This document shows positions 1-12,197 of a stretch of 64,000 nucleotides of DNA, in pieces. The position numbers were made by a program, and so were the translations under genes. The stretch spans positions 46,423,565 to 46,487,564 of the forward strand of contig OY759274.1 of NCBI GenBank assembly GCA_963662155.1, given 5' to 3'. The notes below the pieces were generated by a model that did no database searches, was not told the DNA's origin, and saw only the letters and a list, made by a program, of their open reading frames with translations. How positions within the stretch are numbered: position 1 is the stretch's first letter; every line of letters starts with the position of its first letter. Origin of the DNA: Lamellibrachia columna. Taxonomy: Eukaryota; Annelida; Polychaeta; Sabellida; Siboglinidae.

Positions 1-1322
1 TCTACTCGACAACTACTATTAATGTTAACTAGTTCGTGTAGTGTCTACTCGACAACGACTATTAATGTCAACTAGTTCGTCTAGCGTGTACTCGACAACA
101 ACTATTAATGTCAACTAGTTCATCTCGCGTCTACTCGACAACGACTATTAATATCAACTAGTTCGTCTCGCATCCACTCGACAACGACTATTAATGTCAA
201 CTAGTTCGTCTAGCGTCTACTCGACAACTACTATTAATGTCAATTAGTTCGTCTAGCGTCTACTCGACAACGACTGTTAATGTCAACTAGTTCGTCTCGC
301 GGCTACTCGACAACGACTACTAATGTTAACTAGTTCGTCTAGCGTCTACTCGACAACGACTATTAATGTCAACTAGTTCATCTAGCGTCTACTCGTCAAC
401 GTCTATTAATATCAACTAGTTCGTCTAGCGTCTACTCGACAACGACTATTAATGTCAACTAGTTCGTCTAGCGTCTACTCGACAACGACTATTAATGTCA
501 ACTAGTTCGTCTAGCGTCTACTCGTCAACGTCTATTAATATCAACTAGTTCGTCTAGCGTCTACTCGACAACGATTATTAATGTCAACTAGTTCGTCTAG
601 CGTCTACTCGACAACGACTATTAATGTCAACTAGTTCGTGTATCATCTACTCGACAACGACTATTAATGTAAACTAGTTTGTCTAGCGTCTACTCGACAA
701 CGACTATTAATGTCAACTAGTACGTCTAGCGTCTACTCGACAACGACTATTAATGTCAACTAGTTCGTCTAGCGTCTACTCGTCAACGACTATTAATGTC
801 AACTAGTTCATCTAGCGTCTACTCGACAATGACTATTAATGTCAACTAGTTCGTGTAGTGTCTACTCGACAACGACTATTAATGTTAACTAGCTCGTGTA
901 GCGTCTACTCAACAACTACTATTAATTTCAACTAGTTCGTCTATCCTCTACTCGACAACTACTATTAACGTCAACTAGTTCGTGTAGTGTCTACTCGACA
1001 ACGACTATTAATGTCAACTAGTTCGTCTAGCGTGTACTCGACAACTACTATTAATGTCAACTAGTTCGTCTCGCGTCTACTCGACAACGACTATTAATAT
1101 CAACTAGTTCGTCTCGCATCCACTCGACAACGATTATTAATGTCAACTAGTTTGTCTAGCGTCTACTCGACAACTACTATTAATGTCAATTAGTTCGTCT
1201 AGCGTCTACTCGACAACGACTGTTAATGTCAACTAGTTCGTCTCGCGGCTACTCGACAATGACTACTAATGTTAACTAGTTCGTCTAGCGTCTACTCGAC
1301 AACGACTATTAATGTCAACTAG
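1..1322 (+). repeat. 22-monomer (946 bp) offset repeat, left edge
   Basis: The variant order in 1-376 recurs at 947-1,322, exactly 22 monomers later. Shared markers in order are GTGTAGTG ending a monomer, TGTACTCG starting one, the CATCCACTCG monomer (173 and 1,119), the GGCTACTCG monomer and the GTTAAC variant. Copies diverge after 376/1,322, where one reads TTCATCTAGCG and the other ATCGTCTATCC. The left end of the block lies outside the window. Confidence 0.8.
431..473 (+). repeat. Exemplar consensus monomer (43 bp)
   Basis: This monomer, identical to its neighbour at 474-516, matches the consensus I derive from the whole window. Composition is 12 A, 13 T, 11 C and 7 G (42% GC). Landmarks inside the unit are TCGA at 6-9, the triplet run GAC-AAC-GAC at 8-16, the palindrome ATTAAT at 18-23, GTCAAC at 24-29, the palindrome AACTAGTT at 27-34, and CTAG at 38-41. 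CpG occurs at 7-8, 13-14, 35-36 and 42-43. GTCTA occurs twice across the unit junction (36-40 and 43 to 4 of the next unit). Frequent variants are CTAC, TGAC or CGAT at 13-16, A or T at 24, GTG, GCC or GCA at the unit end, GTGTAG at 36-41, and GTC, GGC or GAA at 8-10. The monomer contains single sites for SpeI, AseI, HincII and TaqI, so most copies should yield a 43-bp ladder. Confidence 0.95.
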
Positions 1323-4300
1323 ATCGTCTATCCTCTACTCGACAACGACTATTAATGTCAACTAGTTCGTCTAGCCTCTACACGACAACGACTATTAATG
1401 TCAACTAGTTCGTCTAGCGTCTACTCGACAACGACTATTAATGTCAACTAGTTCGTCTATCCTCTACTCGACGACTACTATTAATATCAACTAGTTCGTC
1501 TCGCATCTACTCGACAACGACTATTAATGTCAACTAGTTCGTCTATCCTCTACTCGAAAACTGCTATTAATGTCAACTAGTTCGTCTAGCGTCTACTCGA
1601 CAACGACTATTAATGTCAACTAGTTCGTGTAGCATCTACTCGACAACGACTATTAATATCAACTAGTTCGTCTAGCGTCTACTCGACAATGACTATTAAT
1701 GTCAACTAGTTAGTCTAGCGTCTTCTCGTCAACGACTATTAATGTCATCTAGTTCATCTAGCATCTACTCGACAACGACTATTAATGTCAACTAGTTCGT
1801 GTAGTGTCTACTCGACAACGACTATTAATGTCAACTAGTTCGTCTAGCCTCTACTCGACAACGACTATTAATGTCAACTAGTTCGTCTAGTGTCTACTCG
1901 ACAACGACTATTAATATCAACTAGTTCGTCTAGCGTCTACTCGACAACGACTATTAATGTCAACTAGTTCGTCTAGCGTCTACTCGACAACGACTATTAA
2001 TGTCAACTAGTTCGTGTATCATCTACTCGACAACGACTATTAATGTAAACTAGTACGTCTAGCTTCTACTCGACAACGACTATTAATGTCAACTAGTTCG
2101 TCTAGCGCCTACTCGTCAACGACTATTAAAGTCAACTAGTTCATCTAGCGTCTACTCGACAACGACTATTAATGTCAACTAGTTCGTGTAGTGTCTACTC
2201 GACAACGACTATTAATGTCAACTAGTTCGTCTATCCTCTACTCGACAACTACTATTAATGTCAACTAGTTCGTGTAGTGTCTACTCGACAACGACTATTA
2301 ATGTCAACTAGTTCGTCCAGCGTCTACTCGACAAAGATTATTAATGTCAACTAGTTCGTGTAGCGTCTACTCGGCAACGACTATTAATTTCAACTAGTTC
2401 GTCTATCCTCTACTCGACAACTACTATTAATATCAACTAGTTCGTCTCGCGTCTACTCGACAACGACTATTAATGTCAACTAGTTCGTGTAGTGTCTACT
2501 CGACAACGACTATTAATGTCAACTAGTTCGTCTAGCGTCTACTCGAAAACTACTATTAATTTCAACTAGTTCGTCTCGCGTCTACTCGACAACGACTATT
2601 AATGTCAACTAGTTCGTCTCGCGTCCACTCGACAACGACTATTAATGTCAACTAGTTCGTCTAGCGTCTACTCGTCAACGTCTATTAATATCAACTAGTT
2701 CGTCTAGCGTCTACTCGACAACGACTATTAATGTCAACTGGTTCGTCTAGCGTCTACTCGACAACGACTATTAATGTCAACTAGTTCGTGTATCATCTAC
2801 TCGACAACGACTATTAATGTAAACTAGTTTGTCTAGCGTCTACTCGACAACGACTATTAATGTCAACTAGTACGTCTAGCGTCTACTCGACAACGACTAT
2901 TAATGTCAACTAGTTCGTCTAGTGTCTACTCGTCAACGACTATTAATGTCAACTAGTTCATCTAGCGTCTACTCGACAATGACTATTAATGTCAAGTAGT
3001 TCGTGTAGTGTCTACTCGACAACGACTATTAATGTTAACTAGTTCGTGTAGCGTCTACTCAACAACTACTATTAATTTCAACTAGTTCGTCTATCCTCTA
3101 CTCGACAACTACTAGTCAACTAGTTCGTGTAGTGTCTACTCGACAACGACTATTAATGTCAACTAGTTCGTCTAGCGTGTACTCGACAACTACTATTAAT
3201 GTCAACTAGTTCGTCACGTGTCTACTCGACAACGACTATTAATATCAACTAGTTCGTCTCGCATCCACTCGACAACGATTATTAATGTCAACTAGTTTGT
3301 CTAGCGTCTACTCGACAACTACTATTAATGTCAATTAGTTCGTCTAGCGTCTACTCGACAACGACTGTTAATGTCAACTAGTTCGTCTCGCGGCTACTCG
3401 ACAATGACTACTAATGTTAACTAGTTCGTCTAGCGTCTACTCGACAACGACTATTAATGTCAACTAGATCGTCTATCCTCTACTCGACAACGACTATTAA
3501 TGTCAACTAGTTCGTCTAGCCTCTACACGACAACGACTATTAATGTCAACTAGTTCGTCTAGCGTCTACTCGACAACGACTATTAATGTCAACTAGTTCG
3601 TCTATCCTCTACTCGACGACTACTATTAATATCAACTAGTTCGTCTCGCATCTACTCGACAACGACTATTAATGTCAACTAGTTCGTCTGTCCTCTACTC
3701 GAAAACTACTATTAATGTCAACTAGTTCGTCTAGCGTCTACTCGACAACGACTATTAATGTCAACTAGTTCATGTAGCATCTACTCGACAACGACTATTA
3801 ATATCAACTAGTTCGTCTAGCGTATACTCGACAATGATTATTAATGTCAACTAGTTCGTCTAGCGTCTTCTCGTCAACGACTATTAATGTCATCTAGTTC
3901 GTCTAGCATCTACTCGACAACGACTATTAATGTCAACTAGTTCGTGTAGTGTCTACTCGACAACGACTATTAATGTCAACTAGTTCGTCTAGCCTCTACT
4001 CGACAACGACTATTAATGTCAACTAGTTCGTCTAGTGTCTACTCGACAACGACTATTAATATCAACTAGTTCGTCTAGCGTCTACTCAACAACGACTATT
4101 AATGTCAACTAGTTCGTCTAGCGTCTACTCGACAACGACTATTAATGTCAACTAGTTCGTGTATCATCTACTCGACAACGACTATTAATGTAAACTAGTA
4201 CGTCTAGCTTCTACTCGACAACGACTATTAATGTCAACTAGTTCGTATAGCGCCTACTCGTCAACGACTATTAAAGTCAACTAGTTCATCTAGCGTCTAC

Positions 4301-4370
4301 TCGACAACGACTATTAATGTCAACTAGTTCGTGTAGTGTCTACTCGACAACGACTATTAATGTCAACTAG
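475..4370 (+). repeat. 50-monomer (2,150 bp) duplicated segment
   Basis: About 475-2,225 is repeated at about 2,625-4,370. The offset is 2,150 bp (50 monomers) up to 3,097 and 2,145 bp after it, because the second copy holds a monomer with a 5-bp deletion at 3,097-3,134. Markers include the CTCTACACG monomer at 1,376 and 3,521, and the GTAAACTAGTACG monomer near 2,045 and 4,190. Past the right limit the copies come back into register at an offset of 48 monomers, so two monomers were lost or gained there. Confidence 0.85.
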
Positions 4371-5307
4371 TTCGTCTAGCGTCTACTCGACAACGACTAT
4401 TAATGTCAACTAGTTCGTCTAGCGTCTACTCGGCAACGACTATTAATTTCAACTAGTTCGTCTATCCTCTACTCGACAACTACTATTAATATCAACTAGT
4501 TCGTCTCGCGTCTACTCGACAACGACTATTAATGTCAACTAGTTCGTGTAGTGTCTACTCGACAACGACTATTAATGTCAACTAGTTCGTCTAGCGTCTA
4601 CTCGACAACTACTATTAATTTCAACTAGTTCATCTAGCGTCTACTCGACAACTGCTATTAATGTCAACTAGTTCGTGTAGAGTCTACTCGACAACGACTA
4701 TTAATGTCAACTAGTTCGTCTAGCATCTACTCGACAACGACTATTAATGTCAACTAGTTCGTGTAGCGTCTACTCGGCAACGACTATTAATGTCAACTAG
4801 TTCGTCTATCCTCTACTCGACAACTATTATTAATATCAACTAGTTCGTCACGCGTCTACTCGACAACGACTATTAATGTCAACTAGTTCGTGTAGTGTCT
4901 ACTCGACAACTACTATTAATGTCAACTAGTTCGTCTAGCGTCTACTCGACAACTAGTATTAATGTCAAATAGTTCGTCTAGAGTCTACTCGTCAACGACT
5001 ATTAATGTCAACTATTTCGTCTAGCCTCTACTCGACAACGACTATTAATGTCAACTAGTTCGTCTAGCGTCTACTCGACAACGACTATTAATATCAACTA
5101 GTTCGTCTAGCGTCTACTCGACAATGACTATTAATGTCAACTATTTCGTCTAGCGTCTACTCGTCAACGACTATTAATGTCATCTAGTTCGTCTAGCGTC
5201 TACTCGTCAACGACTATTAATGTCAACTAGTTCGTCTAACGTCTACTCGACAACGACTATTAATGTTAACTAATTCGTCTAGCGTCTACTCGTCAACGAC
5301 TATTAAT
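1515..5307 (+). repeat. 104-monomer duplication, left copy
   Basis: This 3.8-kb block is repeated at about 5,982-9,774 with a constant offset of 4,467 bp, which is 104 x 43 minus 5. Both copies contain the same 38-bp deleted monomer (3,097 and 7,564). Further shared rare variants are GAAAACTGC (1,556 and 6,023), TTAGTCTAGCG, and CTCTACACG (3,521 and 7,988). The block itself contains the 50-monomer repeat, so it is a duplication of an already duplicated segment. Confidence 0.88.
3097..3134 (+). repeat. 38-bp monomer (5-bp deletion)
   Basis: Relative to the CTAC-type monomer, TTAAT is missing just after CTACTA, so the conserved ATTAAT palindrome is lost and CTACTAGTCAAC results. The repeat phase shifts by -5 from here on. 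Confidence 0.95.
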
Positions 5308-5960
5308 ATCAACTAGTTCGTCTAGCGTCTACTCGACAATGACTATTAATGTCAACTAGTTCGTCTAGCGTCTTCTCGTCAACGACTATTAATGTCATCT
5401 AGTTCATCTAGCATCTACTCGACAACGACTATTAATATCAACTAGTTCGTGTAGTGTCTACTCGACAACGACTATTAATGTCAACTAGTTCGTCTAGCCT
5501 CTACTCGACAACGACTATTAATGTCAACTAGTTCGTCTAGTGTCTACTCGAAAACGACTATTAATATCAACTAGTTCGTCTAGCGTCTACTCGACAACGA
5601 CTATTAATGTCAACTAGTTCGTCTAGCGTCTACTCGACAACGACTATTAATGTCAACTAGTTCGTGTATCATCTACTCGACAACGACTATTAATGTAAAC
5701 TAGTACGTCTAGCTTCTACTCGACAACGACTATTAATGTTAACTAGTTCGTCTAGCGCCTACTCGTCAACGACTATTAAAGTCAACTAGTTCATCTAGCG
5801 TCTACTCGAAAACGACTATTAATGTCAACTAGTTCGTGTAGTGTCTACTCGACAACGACTATTAATGTCAACTAGTTCGTCTATCCTCTACTCGACAACT
5901 ACTATTAATGTCAACTAGTTCGTATAGTGTCTACTCGACAACGACAATTAATGTCAACTA
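5308..5960 (+). repeat. Spacer block homologous to about 1,660-2,310
   Basis: This stretch lies between the two 104-monomer copies and is itself satellite. It matches about 1,660-2,310 at an offset of 3,650 bp (85 monomers minus the 5-bp deletion). Matching variants include TCTTCTCGTC followed by GTCATCTAG and TTCATCTAGCATC, and later GTAAACTAGTACG. It therefore repeats the start of the duplicated segment rather than being new sequence. Confidence 0.75.
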
Positions 5961-5981
5961 GTTCGTCTAGCGTGTACTCGT

Positions 5982-8900
5982 CAACGACTATTAATGTCAA
6001 CTAGTTCGTCTATCCTCTACTCGAAAACTGCTATTAATGTCAACTAGTTCGTCTAGCGTCTACTCGACAACGACTATTAATGTCAACTAGTTCGTGTAGC
6101 ATCTACTCGACAACGACTATTAATATCAACTAGTTCGTCTAGCGTCTACTCGACAATGACTATTAATGTCAACTAGTTAGTCTAGCGTCTTCTCGTCAAC
6201 GACTATTAATGTCATCTAGTTCATCTAGCATCTACTCGACAACGACTATTAATGTAAACTAGTTCGTGTAGTGTCTACTCGACAACGACTATTAATGTCA
6301 ACTAGTTCGTCTAGCCTCTACTCGACAACGACTATTAATGTCAACTAGTTCGTCTAGTGTCTACTCGACAACGACTATTAATATCAACTAGTTCGTCTAG
6401 CGTCTACTCGACAACGACTATTAATGTCAACTAGTTCGTCTAGCGTCTACTCGACAACGACTATTAATGTCAACTAGTTCGTGTATCATCTACTCGACAA
6501 CGACTATTAATGTAAACTAGTACGTCTAGCTTCTACTCGACAACGACTATTAATGTCAACTAGTTCGTCTAGCGCCTACTCGTCAACGACTATTAAAGTC
6601 AACTAGTTCATCTAGCGTCTACTCGACAACGACTATTAATGTCAACTAGTTCGTGTAGTGTCTACTCGACAACGACTATTAATGTCAACTAGTTCGTCTA
6701 TCCTCTACTCGACAACTACTATTAATGTCAACTAGTTCGTGTAGTGTCTACTCGACAACGACTATTAATGTCAACTAGTTCGTCCAGCGTCTACTCGACA
6801 AAGATTATTAATGTCAACTAGTTCGTGTAGCGTCTACTCGGCAACGACTATTAATTTCAACTAGTTCGTCTATCCTCTACTCGACAACTACTATTAATAT
6901 CAACTAGTTCGTCTCGCGTCTACTCGACAACGACTATTAATGTCAACTAGTTCGTGTAGTGTCTACTCGACAACGACTATTAATGTCAACTAGTTCGTCT
7001 AGCGTCTACTCGAAAACTACTATTAATTTCAACTAGTTCGTCTCGCGTCTACTCGACAACGACTATTAATGTCAACTAGTTCGTCTCGCGTCCACTCGAC
7101 AACGACTATTAATGTCAACTAGTTCGTCTAGCGTCTACTCGTCAACGTCTATTAATATCAACTAGTTCGTCTAGCGTCTACTCGACAACGACTATTAATG
7201 TCAACTGGTTCGTCTAGCGTCTACTCGACAACGACTATTAATGTCAACTAGTTCGTGTATCATCTACTCGACAACGACTATTAATGTAAACTAGTTTGTC
7301 TAGCGTCTACTCGACAACGACTATTAATGTCAACTAGTACGTCTAGCGTCTACTCGACAACGACTATTAATGTCAACTAGTTCGTCTAGTGTCTACTCGT
7401 CAACGACTATTAATGTCAACTAGTTCATCTAGCGTCTACTCGACAATGACTATTAATGTCAAGTAGTTCGTGTAGTGTCTACTCGACAACGACTATTAAT
7501 GTTAACTAGTTCGTGTAGCGTCTACTCAACAACTACTATTAATTTCAACTAGTTCGTCTATCCTCTACTCGACAACTACTAGTCAACTAGTTCGTGTAGT
7601 GTCTACTCGACAACGACTATTAATGTCAACTAGTTCGTCTAGCGTGTACTCGACAACTACTATTAATGTCAACTAGTTCGTCACGTGTCTACTCGACAAC
7701 GACTATTAATATCAACTAGTTCGTCTCGCATCCACTCGACAACGATTATTAATGTCAACTAGTTTGTCTAGCGTCTACTCGACAACTACTATTAATGTCA
7801 ATTAGTTCGTCTAGCGTCTACTCGACAACGACTGTTAATGTCAACTAGTTCGTCTCGCGGCCACTCGACAATGACTACTAATGTTAACTAGTTCGTCTAG
7901 CGTCTACTCGACAACGACTATTAATGTCAACTAGATCGTCTATCCTCTACTCGACAACGACTATTAATGTCAACTAGTTCGTCTAGCCTCTACACGACAA
8001 CGACTATTAATGTCAACTAGTTCGTCTAGCGTCTACTCGACAACGACTATTAATGTCAACTAGTTCGTCTATCCTCTACTCGACGACTACTATTAATATC
8101 AACTAGTTCGTCTCGCATCTACTCGACAACGACTATTAATGTCAACTAGTTCGTCTGTCCTCTACTCGAAAACTACTATTAATGTCAACTAGTTCGTCTA
8201 GCGTCTACTCGACAACGACTATTAATGTCAACTAGTTCATGTAGCATCTACTCGACAACGACTATTAATATCAACTAGTTCGTCTAGCGTATACTCGACA
8301 ATGATTATTAATGTCAACTAGTTCGTCTAGCGTCTTCTTGTCAACGACTATTAATGTCATCTAGTTCGTCTAGCATCTACTCGACAACGACTATTAATGT
8401 CAACTAGTTCGTGTAGTGTCTACTCGACAACGACTATTAATGTCAACTAGTTCGTCTAGCCTCTACTCGACAACGACTATTAATGTCAACTAGTTCGTCT
8501 AGTGTCTACTCGACAACGACTATTAATATCAACTAGTTCGTCTTGCGTCTACTCAACAACGACTATTAATGTCAACTAGTTCGTCTAGCGTCTACTCGAC
8601 AACGACTATTAATGTCAACTAGTTCGTGTATCATCTACTCGACAACGACTATTAATGTAAACTAGTACGTCTAGCTTCTACTCGACAACGACTATTAATG
8701 TCAACTAGTTCGTATAGCGCCTACTCGTCAACGACTATTAAAGTCAACTAGTTCATCTAGCGTCTACTCGACAACGACTATTAATGTCAACTATTTCGTG
8801 TAGTGTCTACTCGACAACGACTATTAATGTCAACTAGTTCGTCTAGCGTCTACTCGACAACGACTATTAATGTCAACTAGTTCGTCTAGCGTCTACTCGG

Positions 8901-9774
8901 AAACGACTATTAATTTCAACTAGTTCGTCTATCCTCTACTCGACAACTACTATTAATATCAACTAGTTCGTCTCGCGTCTACTCGACAACGACTATTAAT
9001 GTCAACTAGTTCGTGTAGTGTCTACTCGACAACGACTATTAATGTCAACTAGTTCGTCTAGCGTCTACTCGACAACTACTATTAATTTCAACTAGTTCAT
9101 CTAGCGTCTACTCGACAACTACTATTAATGTCAACTAGTTCGTGTAGAGTCTACTCGACAACGACTATTAATGTCAACTAGTTCGTCTAGCATCTACTCG
9201 ACAACGACTATTAATGTCAACTAGTTCGTGTAGCGTCTACTCGGCAACGACTATTAATGTCAACTAGTTCGTCTATCCTCTACTCGACAACTATTATTAA
9301 TATCAACTAGTTCGTCACGCGTCTACTCGACAACGACTATTAATGTCAACTAGTTCGTGTAGTGTCTACTCGACAACTACTATTAATGTCAACTAGTTCG
9401 TCTAGCGTCTACTCGACAACTAGTATTAATGTCAAATAGTTCGTCTAGAGTCTACTCGTCAACGACTATTAATGTCAACTAGTTCGTCTAGCCTCTACTC
9501 GACAACGACTATTAATGTCAACTAGTTCGTCTAGCGTCTACTCGACAACGACTATTAATATCAACTAGTTCGTCTAGCGTCTACTCGACAATGACTATTA
9601 ATGTCAACTATTTCGTCTAGCGTCTACTCGTCAACGACTATTAATGTCATCTAGTTCGTCTAGCGTCTACTCGTCAACGACTATTAATGTCAACTAGTTC
9701 GTCTAACGTCTACTCGACAACGACTATTAATGTTAACTAATTCGTCTAGCGTCTACTCGTCAACGACTATTAAT
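5982..9774 (+). repeat. 104-monomer duplication, right copy
   Basis: This is the second copy of 1,515-5,307, offset 4,467 bp. The left limit is set by the change from TCAACG to ACAACG within one monomer at 5,981/1,514. The right limit is set at 9,775/5,308, where AATG faces AATA and the variant order then parts. By eye the copies differ by only scattered substitutions, for example GGCCACTCG against GGCTACTCG near 7,860 and TTCTTGTC against TTCTCGTC near 8,336. Confidence 0.85.
7564..7601 (+). repeat. 38-bp monomer (same 5-bp deletion)
   Basis: Identical deletion and context to 3,097-3,134, 4,467 bp downstream. It was evidently copied along with the 104-monomer block rather than arising twice. 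Cumulative phase shift is -10. Confidence 0.95.
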
Positions 9775-12197
9775 GTCAACTAGTTCATCTAGCGTCTACT
9801 CGACAACGACTATTAATGTCAACTAGTTCCTGTAGTGTCTACTCGACAACTAGTATTAATGTCAACTAGTTCGTCTAGAGTCTACTCGTCAATGACTATT
9901 AATGTCAACTAGTTCGTCTAGCCTCTACTCGACAACGACTATTAATGTCAACTAGTTCGTGTAGTGTCTACTCGACATCGACAATTAATGTCAACTAGTT
10001 CGTCTAGCATCTACTCGACAATGACTATTAATGTCAACTAGTTCGTCTATCCTCTACTCGACAACTACTATTAATGTCAACTAGTTCGTCTAGCAACTAC
10101 TCGACAACGACTATTAATGTCAACTAGTTCGTGTAGCGTCTACTCGGCAACGACTATTAATGTCAACTAGTTCGTCTATCCTCTACTCGACAACTACTAT
10201 TAATATCAACTAGTTCGTCTCGCGTCTACTCGACAACGACTATTAATATCAACTAGTTCGTCTCGCGTCTACTCGACAACGACTATTAATGTCAACTAGT
10301 TCGTCTCGCGTCCACTCGACAACGACTATTAATATCAAATAGTTCGTCTAGCGTCTACTCGACAACTACTATAAATGTCAACTAGTTCGTGTAGCGTCTA
10401 CTCGACAATGAATATTAATGTCAACTAGTTCGTCTAGCGCCTACTCGACAACGACTATTAATGTCAACTAGTTCTTCTATCGTCTACTCGACAACGATTA
10501 TTAATGTCAACTAATTCGTCTAGCGTCTACTCGAAAACGATTATTAATGTCAACTAGTTCGTCTACGGTCTACTCGACAACGACTATTAATATCAACTAG
10601 TTCGTCTAGCGTCTACTCGACAACTAGTATTAATGTCAACTAGTTCGTCTAGAGTCTACTCGTCAATGACTAATAATGTCAACTAGTTCGTCTAGCCTCT
10701 ACTCGACAACAACTATTAATGTCAACTAGTTCGTGTAGTGCCTACTCGACATCGACAATTAATGTCAACTAGTTCGTCTAGCATCTACTCGACAACGACT
10801 ATTAATGTCAACTAGTTCGTCTATCCTCTACTCGACAACTACTATTAATGTCAACTAGTTCGTCTCGCATCTACTCGACAACGACTATTAATGTCAACTA
10901 GTTCGTATAGTGTCTACTCGACAACGACTATTAATGTCAACTAGTTCGTCTAGCGTCTACTCGACTACTATTAATGTCAACTAGTTCGTCTCGCATCTAC
11001 TCGACAACGACTATTAATGTCAACTAGTTCGTCTCGCTTCCACTCGACAACGACTATTAATGAAAACTAGTTCGTCTAGCGTCTACTCGACAACTACTAT
11101 AAATGTCAATTAGTTCGTGTAGCGTCTACTCGACAACGACTATTAATGTCAACTAGTTCTTCTAGCTTCTACTCGACAACGACTATTAATGTCAACTAGT
11201 TCGTCTATCGTCTACTCGACAACGACTATTAATGTCAACTAGTTTGTCAAGCGTCTACTCGTCAACGATTATTAATGTCAACTAGTTCATCTACCGTCTA
11301 CTCGACAACGACTATTAATGTCATCTAGTTTGTCTAGCGTCTACTCGACAACGACTATTAATGTCAACTAGTCCGTGTATCATCTATTCGACAACGACTA
11401 TTAATGTCAACTAGTCCGTGTATCATCTATTCGACAACGACTATTAATGTAAACTAGTTTGTCTAGCGTCTACTCGACAACGACTATTAATGTCAACTAG
11501 TACGTCTAGCGTCTACTCGACAACGACTATTAATGTCAACTAGTTCGTTTAGCGTCTACTCGTCAACGACTATTAATGTCAACTAGTTCATCTAGCGTCT
11601 ACTCGACAACGACTATTAATGTCAACTAGTTCGTGTAGTGTCTACTCGAAAACGACTATTAATATCAACTAGTTCGTCTAGCGTCTACTCGACAAAGACT
11701 ATTAATGTCAACTAGTTCGTGTAGCGTCTACTCGGCAACGACTATTAATGTCAACTAGTTCGTCTATCCTCTACTCGAAAACTACTATTAATGTCAACTA
11801 GTTCGTATAGTGTCTAATCGACAACGACAATTAATGTCAACTAGTTCGTCTAGCGTGTACTCGTCAACGACTATTAATGTCAACTAGTTCGTCTAGCGTG
11901 TACTCGACAACTACTATTAATGTCAACTAGTTCGTCTCGCGTCTACTCGACAATGACTATTAATATCAACTAGTTCGTCTAGCGTCTACTCGACAACGAC
12001 TATTAATGTCAACTAGTTCGTGTATCATCTACTCGACAACGACTATTAATGTAAACTAGTTTGTCTAGCGTCTACTCGACAACGACTATTAATGTCGACT
12101 AGTACGTCTAGCGTCTACTCGACAACGACTATTAATGTCAACTAGTTCGTCTAGCGTCTACTCGTCAACGACTATTAATGTCAACTAGTTCATCTAG
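9775..12197 (+). repeat. Satellite, C-type segment (homologous to 42-46 kb)
   Basis: This stretch contains only 43-bp monomers plus the 40-bp one at 10,956. Its variant order resembles the units at 41.9-45.9, 50.4-54.7 and 60-64 kb. Shared markers are AGCGCCTACTCG then GTTCTTCTATCG (10,471 here; 42,166, 44,227, 50,718, 52,779, 61,377 and 62,581 elsewhere), two CGATTATT monomers, CTAGTATT, GACATCGACAATT and later GTCCGTGTATCATC. Near 11,380 the GTCCGTGTATCATC monomer occurs twice in succession, a one-monomer local duplication absent from the other copies I compared. Confidence 0.75.
10956..10995 (+). repeat. 40-bp monomer (AAC loss), GACTAC type
   Basis: GACAACTAC is reduced to GACTAC, a loss of the triplet at unit positions 11-13. 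Cumulative phase shift is -13. No other monomer in the window has this exact form. Confidence 0.95.

Noticed and set aside
3097..3134. Junction with a different sequence or a transposon footprint at the 38-bp monomer
   Set aside because: Flanking monomers are normal, there is no target-site duplication or foreign sequence, and the change is a plain 5-bp loss that recurs at 7,564 by segmental duplication.
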